Of a stretch of DNA of 64,000 nucleotides, positions 1 to 9,531 are shown piece by piece. The stretch is from Legionella sp. (GTDB taxonomy: Bacteria > Pseudomonadota > Gammaproteobacteria > Legionellales > Legionellaceae). The translations under genes and the position numbers were made by a program. The stretch's first letter is position 1; every line of letters begins with the position of its first letter. The notes under the pieces are model-generated. The model saw only the letters and a program-made list of their open reading frames with translations. It was not told the origin of the DNA and ran no database searches. Location: the NCBI GenBank assembly GCA_030680075.1, contig JAUXWR010000299.1, forward strand, positions 1 to 64,000, in the 5' to 3' direction.

Positions 1-25
1 CTCTATCCAGCTGAGCTACGAGCGC
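1..25 (-). tRNA. partial tRNA 5' half, probably tRNA-Arg, truncated at window edge
   Basis: Reverse complement GCGCTCGTAGCTCAGCTGGATAGAG is a typical acceptor/D-arm; anticodon lies outside the window. Confidence 0.75.
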
Positions 26-70
26 ATTAGGGTGGGATTTATTCAGTAGACTCAGAATTTTATACCAGAA

Positions 71-146
71 TGGTGGGCCGTATAGGAGTCGAACCTATGA
101 CACAAAGGTTAAAAGCCTTCTGCTCTACCAACTGAGCTAACGGCCC
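71..146 (-). tRNA. tRNA-Lys(UUU)
   Basis: Reverse complement GGGCCGTTAGCTCAGTTGGTAGAGCAGAAGGCTTTTAACCTTTGTGTCATAGGTTCGACTCCTATACGGCCCACCA; loop CTTTTAA, encoded CCA. Confidence 0.97.
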
Positions 147-193
147 TTCAGGATAAAATTGAGTGTTTCTTTCTTCTATGGGTTACCAAAAAC

Positions 194-269
194 TGGTGGG
201 CCGTATAGGAGTCGAACCTATGACACAAAGGTTAAAAGCCTTCTGCTCTACCAACTGAGCTAACGGCCC
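194..269 (-). tRNA. tRNA-Lys(UUU), identical second copy
   Basis: 76 nt identical to 71..146. Confidence 0.97.
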
Positions 270-323
270 AAAGAAGGATGGAATGATACCGGATAAAAGT
301 AAAATTTCAAGTGTTTATGAGGA

Positions 324-1184
324 TTATTTTATTAATTTAGGTCCATTATAGAGAGAATTGCTGTTAGCAAGAATAGTCCAGCCTTGTTCGGCAAGATTTT
401 CAGCTTGTGAATCCAGCTCAGTTGCGGGCATTATCAATAAAAAAACATCAGCGCCCATAGCACCACATCCTTTAGCCGCGAGAATTTTTGAATTCAACTT
501 CAATTGACTAATTTGTTGCTGTGTATAGTCTGCACTTAAATTAAGCCGCACGAGGTGGTCTTGATAAGCATTAATAGCATTGATGAGCGCCCCACTATTC
601 TTTTCTGCAAAGGCCTCTTTCGCTTCATCCACAACAGCGGATAACTCTTGAATGGCGCTTGGGAGTTTTGCCATTTGTAAATGATGATGAGTAGCTAATT
701 TTTGACCGCTGTGTAACAACAAAAAAGAGATATCATCAAAAGGCCAGTCATAACACGTCATTATCACTTGTTCGCGATTAATATAAACACACTGGTGCAG
801 AGATTGTGCCAGTAAATCATAGCCACTCGGGCGCAAACCCTGCCCCTCCCAGGCGCAATGGTAATAAGCATTAAGCATGGCTTGATGCTCAGGTTCAATA
901 TGGGTCACATAGCAACTGGCAAGATAGGCCCCTAAAAATTGAGCACTAGAGGCGCCAACGCCTCCTCGACCCGCGTAAGGATCATGCCATGCAAGGCCAT
1001 GGGGCAGATTAACATATGCCCACCATCGACCCGCGGGAGAATCAGGATGAATGCCTCTCAGTTCATTGTCAGCAATAAGCTCTACTTCAAAAGAGGGGGT
1101 TGTGGTTACTAAAATAGCTGACGCGCCCGCTAGGGCTGCATACTCTCCAAGGAGAAAGGTTTTTGCAGGAATATGCCACTTCAT
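324..1184 (-). CDS. GHMP kinase family protein, putative phosphomevalonate kinase
   Basis: GHMP motif GGVGASSA; KTFLLGEYAAL N-terminus; overlaps HMG-CoA reductase stop/start. Confidence 0.75.
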   Translation of the reverse strand: MKWHIPAKTFLLGEYAALAGASAILVTTTPSFEVELIADNELRGIHPDSPAGRWWAYVNLPHGLAWHDPYAGRGGVGASSAQFLGAYLASCYVTHIEPEHQAMLNAYYHCAWEGQGLRPSGYDLLAQSLHQCVYINREQVIMTCYDWPFDDISFLLLHSGQKLATHHHLQMAKLPSAIQELSAVVDEAKEAFAEKNSGALINAINAYQDHLVRLNLSADYTQQQISQLKLNSKILAAKGCGAMGADVFLLIMPATELDSQAENLAEQGWTILANSNSLYNGPKLIK

Positions 1185-2479
1185 TGGGCAATCCGAGGTT
1201 TTCTGATGAGCGCGAGGAGCTCTGAGGCATTAGTCAGACTCACGCGCTTATTAACAGCCAATAAAGCTTGCAAACGCTCTTTAAGCACCGGCATTTCTTC
1301 CTCATTAGCACCGGCTACCAATAAGAGATTATCGATATGTAACTTCATATGCCCTTGAATAATCCCTTCCGTGCACAATGCCTTGATTGCGCCCAAATTC
1401 TGAACAAGACCTACTGCTGCAATAACTCGCGACAACTGATTAGCCGACTCAATTCCCATCATCTTCAAACAAAGCCTGGCTGTGGGATGAAGAGAGGTAA
1501 CGCCCCCGACAGTCCCAACAATAATAGGCGCTGTTAATTGACCTGTCAGTTGGCCCTGACTATACCGCCAACGGGTAATGGCTTTATATTGCCCAAGTCT
1601 TGCCGCATAAGCATGCACTCCTGCCTCCACCGCCCGCCAATCATTACCCGTTGCAATTAACACCGGGTCAATTCCATTCATCACCCCTTTATTATGGGTA
1701 GCTGCGCGATAGGGATCATTTTCTGCAAAAAAAGAAGCTTCTTCGAGGCGCTCTCCCAGCTCACTATCCACTTCATTAATGATTACTTGAGCAGTTGTTA
1801 ATTTTTGATCGTTAAGATTGGACAAAATGCACATGGTGACTTGCTCACCGGTCAAATTCTCCAGAGGCGCTTTCAGATATTCTAAAACCTGATTTATAAT
1901 ATTAGCCCCCATGGCATCACAACTGTTCATGGTTAAATGAATAACCGCCATCGTGCCGCCATCTTCCCGTGGCAGGCGTCGTAAATGTAAATCAACGACA
2001 CCACCACCCCGTTTAACCATATTTACCGCGACATCTTCATTCGCTTTTTCAATTAAAAATTGCTTATTAGCTGCAAAAATCGTGGAAAAGCGCTCAAAAT
2101 CGGTGACCTTCGCTAATTGAATCTGCCCAAGAATACATTCACCGGTTACCCAGGTGTTAATTTCGCCTTGCTGTCTTATCCATTTGGCCGTTTTCGATAA
2201 GGCCGCAATAATGGAGGTTTCTTCGACAGCGAGAGGGATAACGTAATCGCGACCATCGATACAAAAATTGGTCGCGACCCCTAAGGGCAGCTGAAAATAA
2301 CCAATGACATTTTCAATTAATTTATCCGCAAGCGCTGTATCCTGTACGCAGCCTCCCCGTAAATAATCAAGATCCTCAGGGGTCAGAGCACCTAATTGCA
2401 AAAGCCGCTGGAAACGCTCAGTGCGGTCGAGCCTTGAAAATCCCTGAAATAATTTACCTGCTTGATTGCTTATCGGCAT
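1181..2479 (-). CDS. mvaA: hydroxymethylglutaryl-CoA reductase, class II (degradative-type)
   Basis: Class II HMGR motifs (NFCIDGRDYVIPLAVEE, MNSCDAMGANIIN, GTVGGVTSLHPTARLCLKMMG). Confidence 0.92.
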   Translation of the reverse strand: MPISNQAGKLFQGFSRLDRTERFQRLLQLGALTPEDLDYLRGGCVQDTALADKLIENVIGYFQLPLGVATNFCIDGRDYVIPLAVEETSIIAALSKTAKWIRQQGEINTWVTGECILGQIQLAKVTDFERFSTIFAANKQFLIEKANEDVAVNMVKRGGGVVDLHLRRLPREDGGTMAVIHLTMNSCDAMGANIINQVLEYLKAPLENLTGEQVTMCILSNLNDQKLTTAQVIINEVDSELGERLEEASFFAENDPYRAATHNKGVMNGIDPVLIATGNDWRAVEAGVHAYAARLGQYKAITRWRYSQGQLTGQLTAPIIVGTVGGVTSLHPTARLCLKMMGIESANQLSRVIAAVGLVQNLGAIKALCTEGIIQGHMKLHIDNLLLVAGANEEEMPVLKERLQALLAVNKRVSLTNASELLALIRKPRIAQ

Positions 2480-3498
2480 GTTTTTTCCTTCAATTCACCT
2501 ATAACTCGGCTACCCGTACAAAACATAGCAACCTGTAATTCGTATTCTATAGAAAGCATTAATTCATAAACGTGCTCAGCGCTCTCTAAAGCCGCTTCTA
2601 ACATGGGCTTTGCAAAACCCACGGTTGTTGCACCAAGTGCTAATAATTTGGCTGCGTCCAGCCCATGGCGCACTCCGCCTGAGCCCCAAATTTCAAATTC
2701 TGGCTTGATAGAAACGGCATTCAATACACTTTGAAGGGTATCAATACCCCAATTTTTAAAGGTGATAGCCGTTTTCTGGCGAATAATATCGTCAACAGCA
2801 CGCCCGCCCTCAATACGTCCCCAATGCGTTCCCCCGAGCCCACTCACATCAACAGCGGCTATGCCAATTTCGTTAAGGCGTTTAAGGGTAGATACAGAAA
2901 ATCCGCAGCCGGTTTCTTTAATAACCACCGGTAACGTCAGTTGGGCAACCAATTTTTCCAGCGCCTTCCAACACCCTTTAAACTGCGGTGTTCCTTCCGG
3001 CTGAATGGCCTCTTGCAAAGGATTGCAATGGATAATTAGCGCTTGCGCTTGCAAAGCATCGGTTAAACGCTGAATTTGACTGAGAGATACTTCTAACAAT
3101 TGGGCGATGCCGAGATTACTTAAAAGATTCACATCAGGAAAATCACGACGAAGTGCATCCCATTCAAAAGCAGCTTTTGCATCGGAAAGTTCACGGCGCT
3201 GCGAACCGACACCCATAGCCCAGCCGCTTTTAGCACAAGCGGTAATAAGGTTACGGTTAATAGCTAAAGCGTCTCGATGACCTGCTGTCATGGAGCTTAC
3301 TAAAAAGGGGTTATCAACCGGCTGACCAAAACGATGCCCTGCCAGCGAAATTTCCGCCAAATCGAGATCTGGCAATGCTTCGTGTTGGAGAGTAAATGCA
3401 TCAAAGCTATTGAGTTCACTGGCTTGATTGGCAGGCAATAAGGCGAGTTCAATATGATCCTGTTTACGTTGTTCAAATTGACTATAATCGTTGTGCAT
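2470..3498 (-). CDS. fni: type 2 isopentenyl-diphosphate delta-isomerase (FMN-dependent)
   Basis: MHNDYSQFEQRKQDHIELAL start, SSMTAGH, VGSQRREL, VDVSGLGGTHWGRIEGGR, GSGGVRHGLDAAKLLALGA; ORF can extend to 3555. Confidence 0.92.
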   Translation of the reverse strand: MHNDYSQFEQRKQDHIELALLPANQASELNSFDAFTLQHEALPDLDLAEISLAGHRFGQPVDNPFLVSSMTAGHRDALAINRNLITACAKSGWAMGVGSQRRELSDAKAAFEWDALRRDFPDVNLLSNLGIAQLLEVSLSQIQRLTDALQAQALIIHCNPLQEAIQPEGTPQFKGCWKALEKLVAQLTLPVVIKETGCGFSVSTLKRLNEIGIAAVDVSGLGGTHWGRIEGGRAVDDIIRQKTAITFKNWGIDTLQSVLNAVSIKPEFEIWGSGGVRHGLDAAKLLALGATTVGFAKPMLEAALESAEHVYELMLSIEYELQVAMFCTGSRVIGELKEKTCR

Positions 3499-3599
3499 AC
3501 CTGACCGTTTGACCTGAAAAATGGCTCGGATTTTACCACAAACAGAGACGTTCAACTATACCTGACACCTCATTGTATTTTCAGCAGCCTCGTAGCCTT

Positions 3600-3689
3600 G
3601 TAGCCCGGATTAGCGCGAGCGTAATCCGGGGTCGATGTTCCGTCATAACACATTTTCCCGGATTACGCTCGCGCTAATTCCGGGCTACG
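3600..3689. repeat. palindromic intergenic repeat (GTAGCCCGGATTAGCGCGAGCGTAATCCGGG family)
   Basis: Left and right arms are near-perfect inverted copies; same core occurs at 18677, 19082 and 48606. Confidence 0.85.
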
Positions 3690-3736
3690 TCAACGTCACC
3701 CTTAATTAAGATGCTCATACCCTGCCGATAATTTTT

Positions 3737-4753
3737 TTAGTTCATTTTTCCCATGAGCAAATAAACATTGTTCAACCGGGTATTTAAGCGTACAAAAAAA
3801 TACATCAAATTAAAAAAACCTAATACTTCTGTCTCAAGAGAGGCAAACCGTAAAGGTTCATTATGGATAGACTTAGTCAGCAAATCGGTTAAATTGGCCG
3901 GTTGCAACATGGCAGCATGTGATTCTCTTTTAAGGCGGAATTTTAACGTATCCAAATTATGATGGGTAGTTTGAACCGCAAGCATGATATGGGCCTTATC
4001 TTTTTCTGAAAGATAAGGCCCAAGCCAGCGATAGGCCTCTATCAAACCAACCACGTATTGAATACAAAAAGTAGACTCCGTCATTAAGAGACAAAAATTA
4101 CGACGATTTATTCGTTGAAAAAAAAATTCATAATTGATCGACAAAGCATTGTTTCGTAAAAGCTGAAAATCAGAATATAAACGCTGGCAAGCCACCTGAT
4201 CACTGATTTGGTTTTTACTGGTAAAGGCAAGATGCAGCGAGGCTTGTATTTTTTCGATTTGGCCGACAAAAATCTCAATAATATTGGTTTTAACCGGGAG
4301 AAAAAACCACCCCACTACCAGTGCAATGACCGCTCCCAACGCCGTATCGAGTATCCTGTCTCTTAACATAACAAGATCCCAATCGCCTAAAGTTGCGAAT
4401 AAAAAAACCACAAATCCTGTCAAGGCAAAAGCTGCAATCAAATGGTAAATTTGAAAGAGGTAGACGGTAAAAAAAATAAAAAACAAGAGCAGACTTAATA
4501 TCAAGACCGGATTTTCAGGAATAACCAAATACAAAGCTGTTCCACAAAGGCCGCCAAGAATAGTCATACTGACCCGCTCTAGCGAGCGTCGTAAACTATC
4601 ACCCCACGTTTGAGTCGTAAGCGCCATCGCGGTCAGTGTTATCCAATAACCACGTTCCAAATGAAATATAAAACTGATTAACTCGGCAATAGCGATAGCA
4701 ATCGCGGCTTTATAAGCCATCTTTGTCGTGTCTCTAAGACGCATTATTATCAC
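3737..4753 (-). CDS. FUSC-like integral membrane protein (putative aromatic acid exporter family)
   Basis: N-terminal multi-TM region, GYWITLTAMALTTQTWGDSLRRSLERVSMTILGG. Confidence 0.7.
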   Translation of the reverse strand: MIIMRLRDTTKMAYKAAIAIAIAELISFIFHLERGYWITLTAMALTTQTWGDSLRRSLERVSMTILGGLCGTALYLVIPENPVLILSLLLFFIFFTVYLFQIYHLIAAFALTGFVVFLFATLGDWDLVMLRDRILDTALGAVIALVVGWFFLPVKTNIIEIFVGQIEKIQASLHLAFTSKNQISDQVACQRLYSDFQLLRNNALSINYEFFFQRINRRNFCLLMTESTFCIQYVVGLIEAYRWLGPYLSEKDKAHIMLAVQTTHHNLDTLKFRLKRESHAAMLQPANLTDLLTKSIHNEPLRFASLETEVLGFFNLMYFFVRLNTRLNNVYLLMGKMN

Positions 4754-5825
4754 CTCGTAATAAACCCACGATATGCTGACTGAACAAATTAAAACTTAAT
4801 TTTAAATTCAATATCGCCATGACGACTGAAGGTTCCGTTAATGCTTCATGGTTTAATTTTTCTGTTAAACGCGATAAATGGTTTAGAGAACCCGCCACTT
4901 TATGAGCGGAAATAGCATACCCGTCTTTCATCGTTAATGATTCAAATAAATCCTCAAATTGCCGGTTAATCATATTAAGCGTAAGACGTACTGACGGTGA
5001 CAATTGATAATCATGAATTTTAAGAATCCGATAAGCTTCAATCATTAATGAATAAGCATGAACAATGGCGTATTGATGGATCAATATCATGCTCACCAAA
5101 TTTTTTCGTTTAATAAATACCTGGCTCTCTTCCATCGCCTGATTACTATCCAGAAGCTGGTTTAAATTTTGCCTGAAACGGACAAATCGCTCCCCTTCAA
5201 ATGCTTGCCTTGCAGTTCTCACTAACAAATAACGCCGCGTATCGCGCATGCCTTTGGCTAATAACTTAAACAATCGGTTAGAATTACTGACAAACAAGCG
5301 TGGATAATTTTCGGGGAACACTAAAAGCAATACACCGGCTGAAACTGCCAAACCGACAACCAAGCCATAAATCGGCGGCCTTACTTCATTCAGGGTATCA
5401 AGCGGTAAAATGATCGCAAGAAAACACACCATCCATACCATCAAGGGCGCCATGCTATTTTGCAATCCAAAACGCCTGATGTAATTAACGGCAAAGCCCA
5501 AGCCAATTAATACCAACGCTTTGAGATTAGACGAATCACGTACCGCTATCCCTAACAAAAAAACAGCGCAATAAATCACATCAAACAAAACAACATGGAG
5601 CACTCGAAATGAATACGATTTAGCCACAATTCCTTGCATGGAGAAACCGCAAGCAAGGCCCGCTATCACTTTAGTAAGCAATGACTCTTCTTCGAGTAAC
5701 CAAAGAGTGATTAAAATAGCCAAAATCGTTTTTGCCGCATGTTTTAAGCGAAAGTAGCCCGGGTCAATGCTCCACAAAAAAAACCGCAACTGTTTATAAT
5801 AATTCATTTCTAACTTAATACTCAT
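4734..5825 (-). CDS. FUSC-like integral membrane protein
   Basis: Multi-TM N-terminal half and soluble C-terminal half, same layout as the overlapping downstream gene. Confidence 0.6.
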   Translation of the reverse strand: MSIKLEMNYYKQLRFFLWSIDPGYFRLKHAAKTILAILITLWLLEEESLLTKVIAGLACGFSMQGIVAKSYSFRVLHVVLFDVIYCAVFLLGIAVRDSSNLKALVLIGLGFAVNYIRRFGLQNSMAPLMVWMVCFLAIILPLDTLNEVRPPIYGLVVGLAVSAGVLLLVFPENYPRLFVSNSNRLFKLLAKGMRDTRRYLLVRTARQAFEGERFVRFRQNLNQLLDSNQAMEESQVFIKRKNLVSMILIHQYAIVHAYSLMIEAYRILKIHDYQLSPSVRLTLNMINRQFEDLFESLTMKDGYAISAHKVAGSLNHLSRLTEKLNHEALTEPSVVMAILNLKLSFNLFSQHIVGLLRGDNNAS

Positions 5826-5884
5826 CAGCTACCACCAAAAACAAGCATAAATTCACATACATTATCTAAATCGTCATTGTTACT

Positions 5885-7072
5885 TTGCGACAATGGGGGA
5901 TTTCGTATTATCCTAGGCTATTTCTTGTAGCAATGGCAATTAGGAGCAACGTGAAATCCAGTGCCCGGTTAGTTTATAACAACGAGAAGGGATATTATGA
6001 ATGCCAGGACACATGGTCTATTGGCAATCTGGATGAATTATGCCAACATTTTGAAAAAATGCCCTTGCCGGAAAAGAAGGAAATTTCCATCAGTGGCAAG
6101 CATCTTCACTATCTCGATAGCGCAGGCGCCCTTGCTCTGCAAAATTTTGCCCATTTCTGGCGTGAGAAAGGAAAAGATGTCCATTTCATTGAATTTTCAA
6201 CCGAACATCACTCTTTATTAAACTTGATAGAAGAAAATGAAGAGGCGATAAATTACCAGGCGCCCCCTCCTCATCACCAGACATTTCTTCATCGCATCGG
6301 CAAAGAAACGGTTCATAAAGTGGAGCAAGCACAGGGTGTGATTATTCTGGTGGGTGACTTATGTACAAAAATAGTTGACTCATTTGGCCATTGGCGGCAC
6401 TTTCGCTTCCCAAGCATTGTATCCAACATGGAATCAACAGGCGTCCAGGCTCTTCCCATCGTGGCGCTTCTCTCATTTTTAATCGGTGTAGTCCTTGCCT
6501 ATCAAATGGGTTTACAACTACAAACTTACGGCGCGAGTATTTTCATCGCTTATTTATCAGGCATGGCTATTTTTCGCGAATTCGCCCCCTTAATAACAGC
6601 TATTATTGTCGCCGGGCGAACAAGCTCTGCATTTACAGCCCAACTGGGTAGCATGAAAATTAATGAAGAAATTGACGCGATTAAAACAATGGGACTGTCA
6701 CCCACCCAGTTATTAGTTATGCCCAAAGTTATCGGGTTATTGCTCGTGTTCCCTCTTTTAATTTTTTGGGCAGATTTTTTTAGCATTCTCGGTGCCATGT
6801 TCATGTCTAAGTGGATGTTAGACGTGGGGCATGCTGATTTTTTAGTGCGCCTCAGGGAGTCGGTCGGTTTACAGCAGTTAATGCTGGGTTTATACAAAGC
6901 GCCTGCATTCGCCCTGATTATTTCGCTGGTAGGATGCTTTCAGGGATTTGCAGTTAAGGCAAATGCCGACAGCATCGGAAGTCAAACAACTAAAAGTGTT
7001 GTGCAGGCGCTCTTTTTAATTATCATCGCCGATGCCATATTCTCAGTGGTGTACAGCTGGATGGACCTCTAA
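5885..7072 (+). CDS. mlaE: MlaE-type lipid ABC transporter permease with N-terminal STAS-like region
   Basis: MlaE signature: IVGVVLAYQMGLQLQTYGASIF, FREFAPLITAIIVAGRTSSAFTAQLGSMKINEEIDAIKTMGLSP. Confidence 0.9.
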   Translation: MRQWGISYYPRLFLVAMAIRSNVKSSARLVYNNEKGYYECQDTWSIGNLDELCQHFEKMPLPEKKEISISGKHLHYLDSAGALALQNFAHFWREKGKDVHFIEFSTEHHSLLNLIEENEEAINYQAPPPHHQTFLHRIGKETVHKVEQAQGVIILVGDLCTKIVDSFGHWRHFRFPSIVSNMESTGVQALPIVALLSFLIGVVLAYQMGLQLQTYGASIFIAYLSGMAIFREFAPLITAIIVAGRTSSAFTAQLGSMKINEEIDAIKTMGLSPTQLLVMPKVIGLLLVFPLLIFWADFFSILGAMFMSKWMLDVGHADFLVRLRESVGLQQLMLGLYKAPAFALIISLVGCFQGFAVKANADSIGSQTTKSVVQALFLIIIADAIFSVVYSWMDL

Positions 7073-7073
7073 A

Positions 7074-7841
7074 ATGCGCGAATCCAACTCACATGAACCG
7101 ATTATTGAAATACAAGGGCTTAAAAATTTCCTCGGTAATCAATGGGTTCATTCCGATGTTAACCTTACCGTTGAAAAAGGTGAAATCCTTGCCATCATTG
7201 GTGGCAGCGGCAGCGGTAAAACCACGATTTTAAGAAGTCTCTTGATGCTATTACAACCAACAGCCGGGAAGCTTAAAATTTTTGGGCAAGATTTATCAAC
7301 GTTATCTATTGATGAAGCGGTTAAACTCCGTCAACGCTGGGGAATGCTATTTCAACATAGTGCACTTTTTTCAGCAATGACCGTTCTTGAAAATGTTATG
7401 TTTCCTATGCAGGAATTTACCTCTTTAGATAAAAATTTCCAAAGAGAACTGGCCATGCTCAAGATTGCACTAGTAGGACTTCCTAAAGACGCTGCCGGTA
7501 AATTTCCCTCCGAATTAAGTGGTGGCATGCAAAGACGAGCTGCGGCCGCTCGCGCCATAGCCATGGATCCCGAACTTCTTTTTTTAGATGAGCCCACCAC
7601 AGGTCTTGATCCTCATAGCGCAAGACTCTTTGATGATTTAATTCTTTTTTTAAGAGATGCTTTAAATTTAACAGTAGTGATGGTGAGTCACGATATTGAA
7701 TCCTTAAGAGACATCACAGACAGAATCGCATTCATCGGGGAAGGTAAGGTGCTTTGCGTGGCTCCCTTAGACGAGTTAATGAAAAATCCCCATCCTCTGA
7801 TTATTGATTATTTTAGTAAAGTAAAACCCAAATCAGGTTAA
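7074..7841 (+). CDS. mlaF: MlaF-type ABC transporter ATP-binding protein
   Basis: Walker A GGSGSGKTT, signature LSGGMQRRAAAARA, Walker B LLFLDEPTTGLDP. Confidence 0.93.
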   Translation: MRESNSHEPIIEIQGLKNFLGNQWVHSDVNLTVEKGEILAIIGGSGSGKTTILRSLLMLLQPTAGKLKIFGQDLSTLSIDEAVKLRQRWGMLFQHSALFSAMTVLENVMFPMQEFTSLDKNFQRELAMLKIALVGLPKDAAGKFPSELSGGMQRRAAAARAIAMDPELLFLDEPTTGLDPHSARLFDDLILFLRDALNLTVVMVSHDIESLRDITDRIAFIGEGKVLCVAPLDELMKNPHPLIIDYFSKVKPKSG

Positions 7842-7893
7842 CAGGCATACAGTAGATTCGACGGCTGAATTTGGTTACACTATTTCTTGAAAA

Positions 7894-8823
7894 GTGGGGA
7901 GCGCCTTTTTGGAAGCAAAAACCAACTACACCATGGTCGGCTTGATAGTCATCATTCTTATGAGCGCATTACTCGCTACTGCGCTATGGCTTTCTGTCGG
8001 TTTTGACCAGAAAAAATATCAGATTTATGCAGTTTACATGCATGAAGCCGTCTCAGGCCTTAGTGAGGAGTCCGTTGTAAAATACAATGGAGTTCAAGTC
8101 GGTACTGTGTCAAAAATTGAACTGAGTCGCGTCGATCCTCAGGAAGTGAAACTCTTATTGAAGATTGTGGAGGGGACACCCGTCACCACCAGCACGACAG
8201 CCACCCTCATTTCCCAGGGAATTACCGGTAACACCTACGTTGGGCTTTCAGCTACCTCATCTGATTTGACCCCTTTGAAAAAAATTCCGAAAGAGCCCTA
8301 TCCCATCATTCCTTCAAGACCCTCATTATTTAACCAGCTCGATCGCGTACTGAAAGAAGTTTCCGAAAACGTGAACAATGTAAGTATAAGACTCAAAGAT
8401 ATTTTTGATAATGAGAATGCCGCTAATCTCAAAAAATCTTTGAACAATTTGCAATCATTCACAAAAGTACTCGCAGAGCACAATGCAAACATTAGCCGAA
8501 GCCTTAAAAATTCGGACGTACTATTACATAATATGGCTGATGCGAGCAAAGATTTACCGGAAATAATCGCCGAGCTTAAAAATAGCATTAATAAATTAAC
8601 TAAAGAAATCAGCAGCGCCGGACAAAGTGTTACAAAAACGATGGATGCGGGCAAAACCGCGATTGACAAAATTTCCGATCAAACCATTCCGCCTGCGATT
8701 CTTTTACTGAGGAAACTTAATAATATTGCCGCGAATCTTGAGAAAGTCAGTGTTCAAATGCGTCAAAATCCTTCTGTTGTCATTCGGGGAACAGCCCCAC
8801 CGCCATCTGGCCCTGGAGAATAA
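7894..8823 (+). CDS. MCE/MlaD domain protein
   Basis: N-terminal TM, SGLSEESVVKYNGVQVGTVSKI and TLISQGITGNTYVGLS MCE motifs; GTG start. Confidence 0.88.
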   Translation: MGSAFLEAKTNYTMVGLIVIILMSALLATALWLSVGFDQKKYQIYAVYMHEAVSGLSEESVVKYNGVQVGTVSKIELSRVDPQEVKLLLKIVEGTPVTTSTTATLISQGITGNTYVGLSATSSDLTPLKKIPKEPYPIIPSRPSLFNQLDRVLKEVSENVNNVSIRLKDIFDNENAANLKKSLNNLQSFTKVLAEHNANISRSLKNSDVLLHNMADASKDLPEIIAELKNSINKLTKEISSAGQSVTKTMDAGKTAIDKISDQTIPPAILLLRKLNNIAANLEKVSVQMRQNPSVVIRGTAPPPSGPGE

Positions 8824-8824
8824 T

Positions 8825-9433
8825 GTGAATAAATTTGCAATTTTAATTCTGACCAGTGCCCAATTTCTCTTGATGGCGTGCTCACCAGTTAAAACCGTCG
8901 TCACCAACCAATATAAGCTGGATGCGTTCAGTGAAAAGCGATTGAGCAACACATTAACGCGCCAATCAATTTTAATCACCCAGCCCGAAGCCGTAGCAGG
9001 CTATCAAACGAATGAAATGGTATACGTGAAAAAATTATTTGAGCTAAATAATTTTGCTCACAGTGCATGGGTTAGCCCTCCGGCAGATATGTTATATCCT
9101 TTAATTGTACAAAGCGTACAACGCTCCGGATTTTTTTACGCTGTTGCCTCGAGTACTCATTCCGAACAAACAGATTATCGACTCGATACCCAACTTATCA
9201 AATTACAACAAAATTTCTTAACAAGGCCTAGTACAATTGATTTTGTCGTAAAGGCTGTGTTAACCAATTCCCAGGATAACCGGGTGGTGGCATCTCGCAT
9301 GATTAATCAACATATCCGTTGCCCCCTTGAAAACCCCTACGGCGGCGTGTTAGCCGCTAATATAGCAACCAGACAATTTACAGCCGAGCTATCTAGCTTT
9401 ATCGTGGATCATGTAAAACGAGATAAGCATTAA
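8825..9433 (+). CDS. ABC-type transport auxiliary lipoprotein (PqiC/YmbA-like)
   Basis: In-frame GTG start gives lipobox LLMAC; position after mlaD; supplied ORF starts at 8726. Confidence 0.75.
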   Translation: MNKFAILILTSAQFLLMACSPVKTVVTNQYKLDAFSEKRLSNTLTRQSILITQPEAVAGYQTNEMVYVKKLFELNNFAHSAWVSPPADMLYPLIVQSVQRSGFFYAVASSTHSEQTDYRLDTQLIKLQQNFLTRPSTIDFVVKAVLTNSQDNRVVASRMINQHIRCPLENPYGGVLAANIATRQFTAELSSFIVDHVKRDKH

Positions 9434-9531
9434 TCTTCTGTCGAGATAATGGCGAAGTCATAAAAAAAATTGTACAATGAGCCGCCATCGGGGCGCTTTA
9501 ATAAAATATTTTCGAATAAAGGAGAAAAAGG

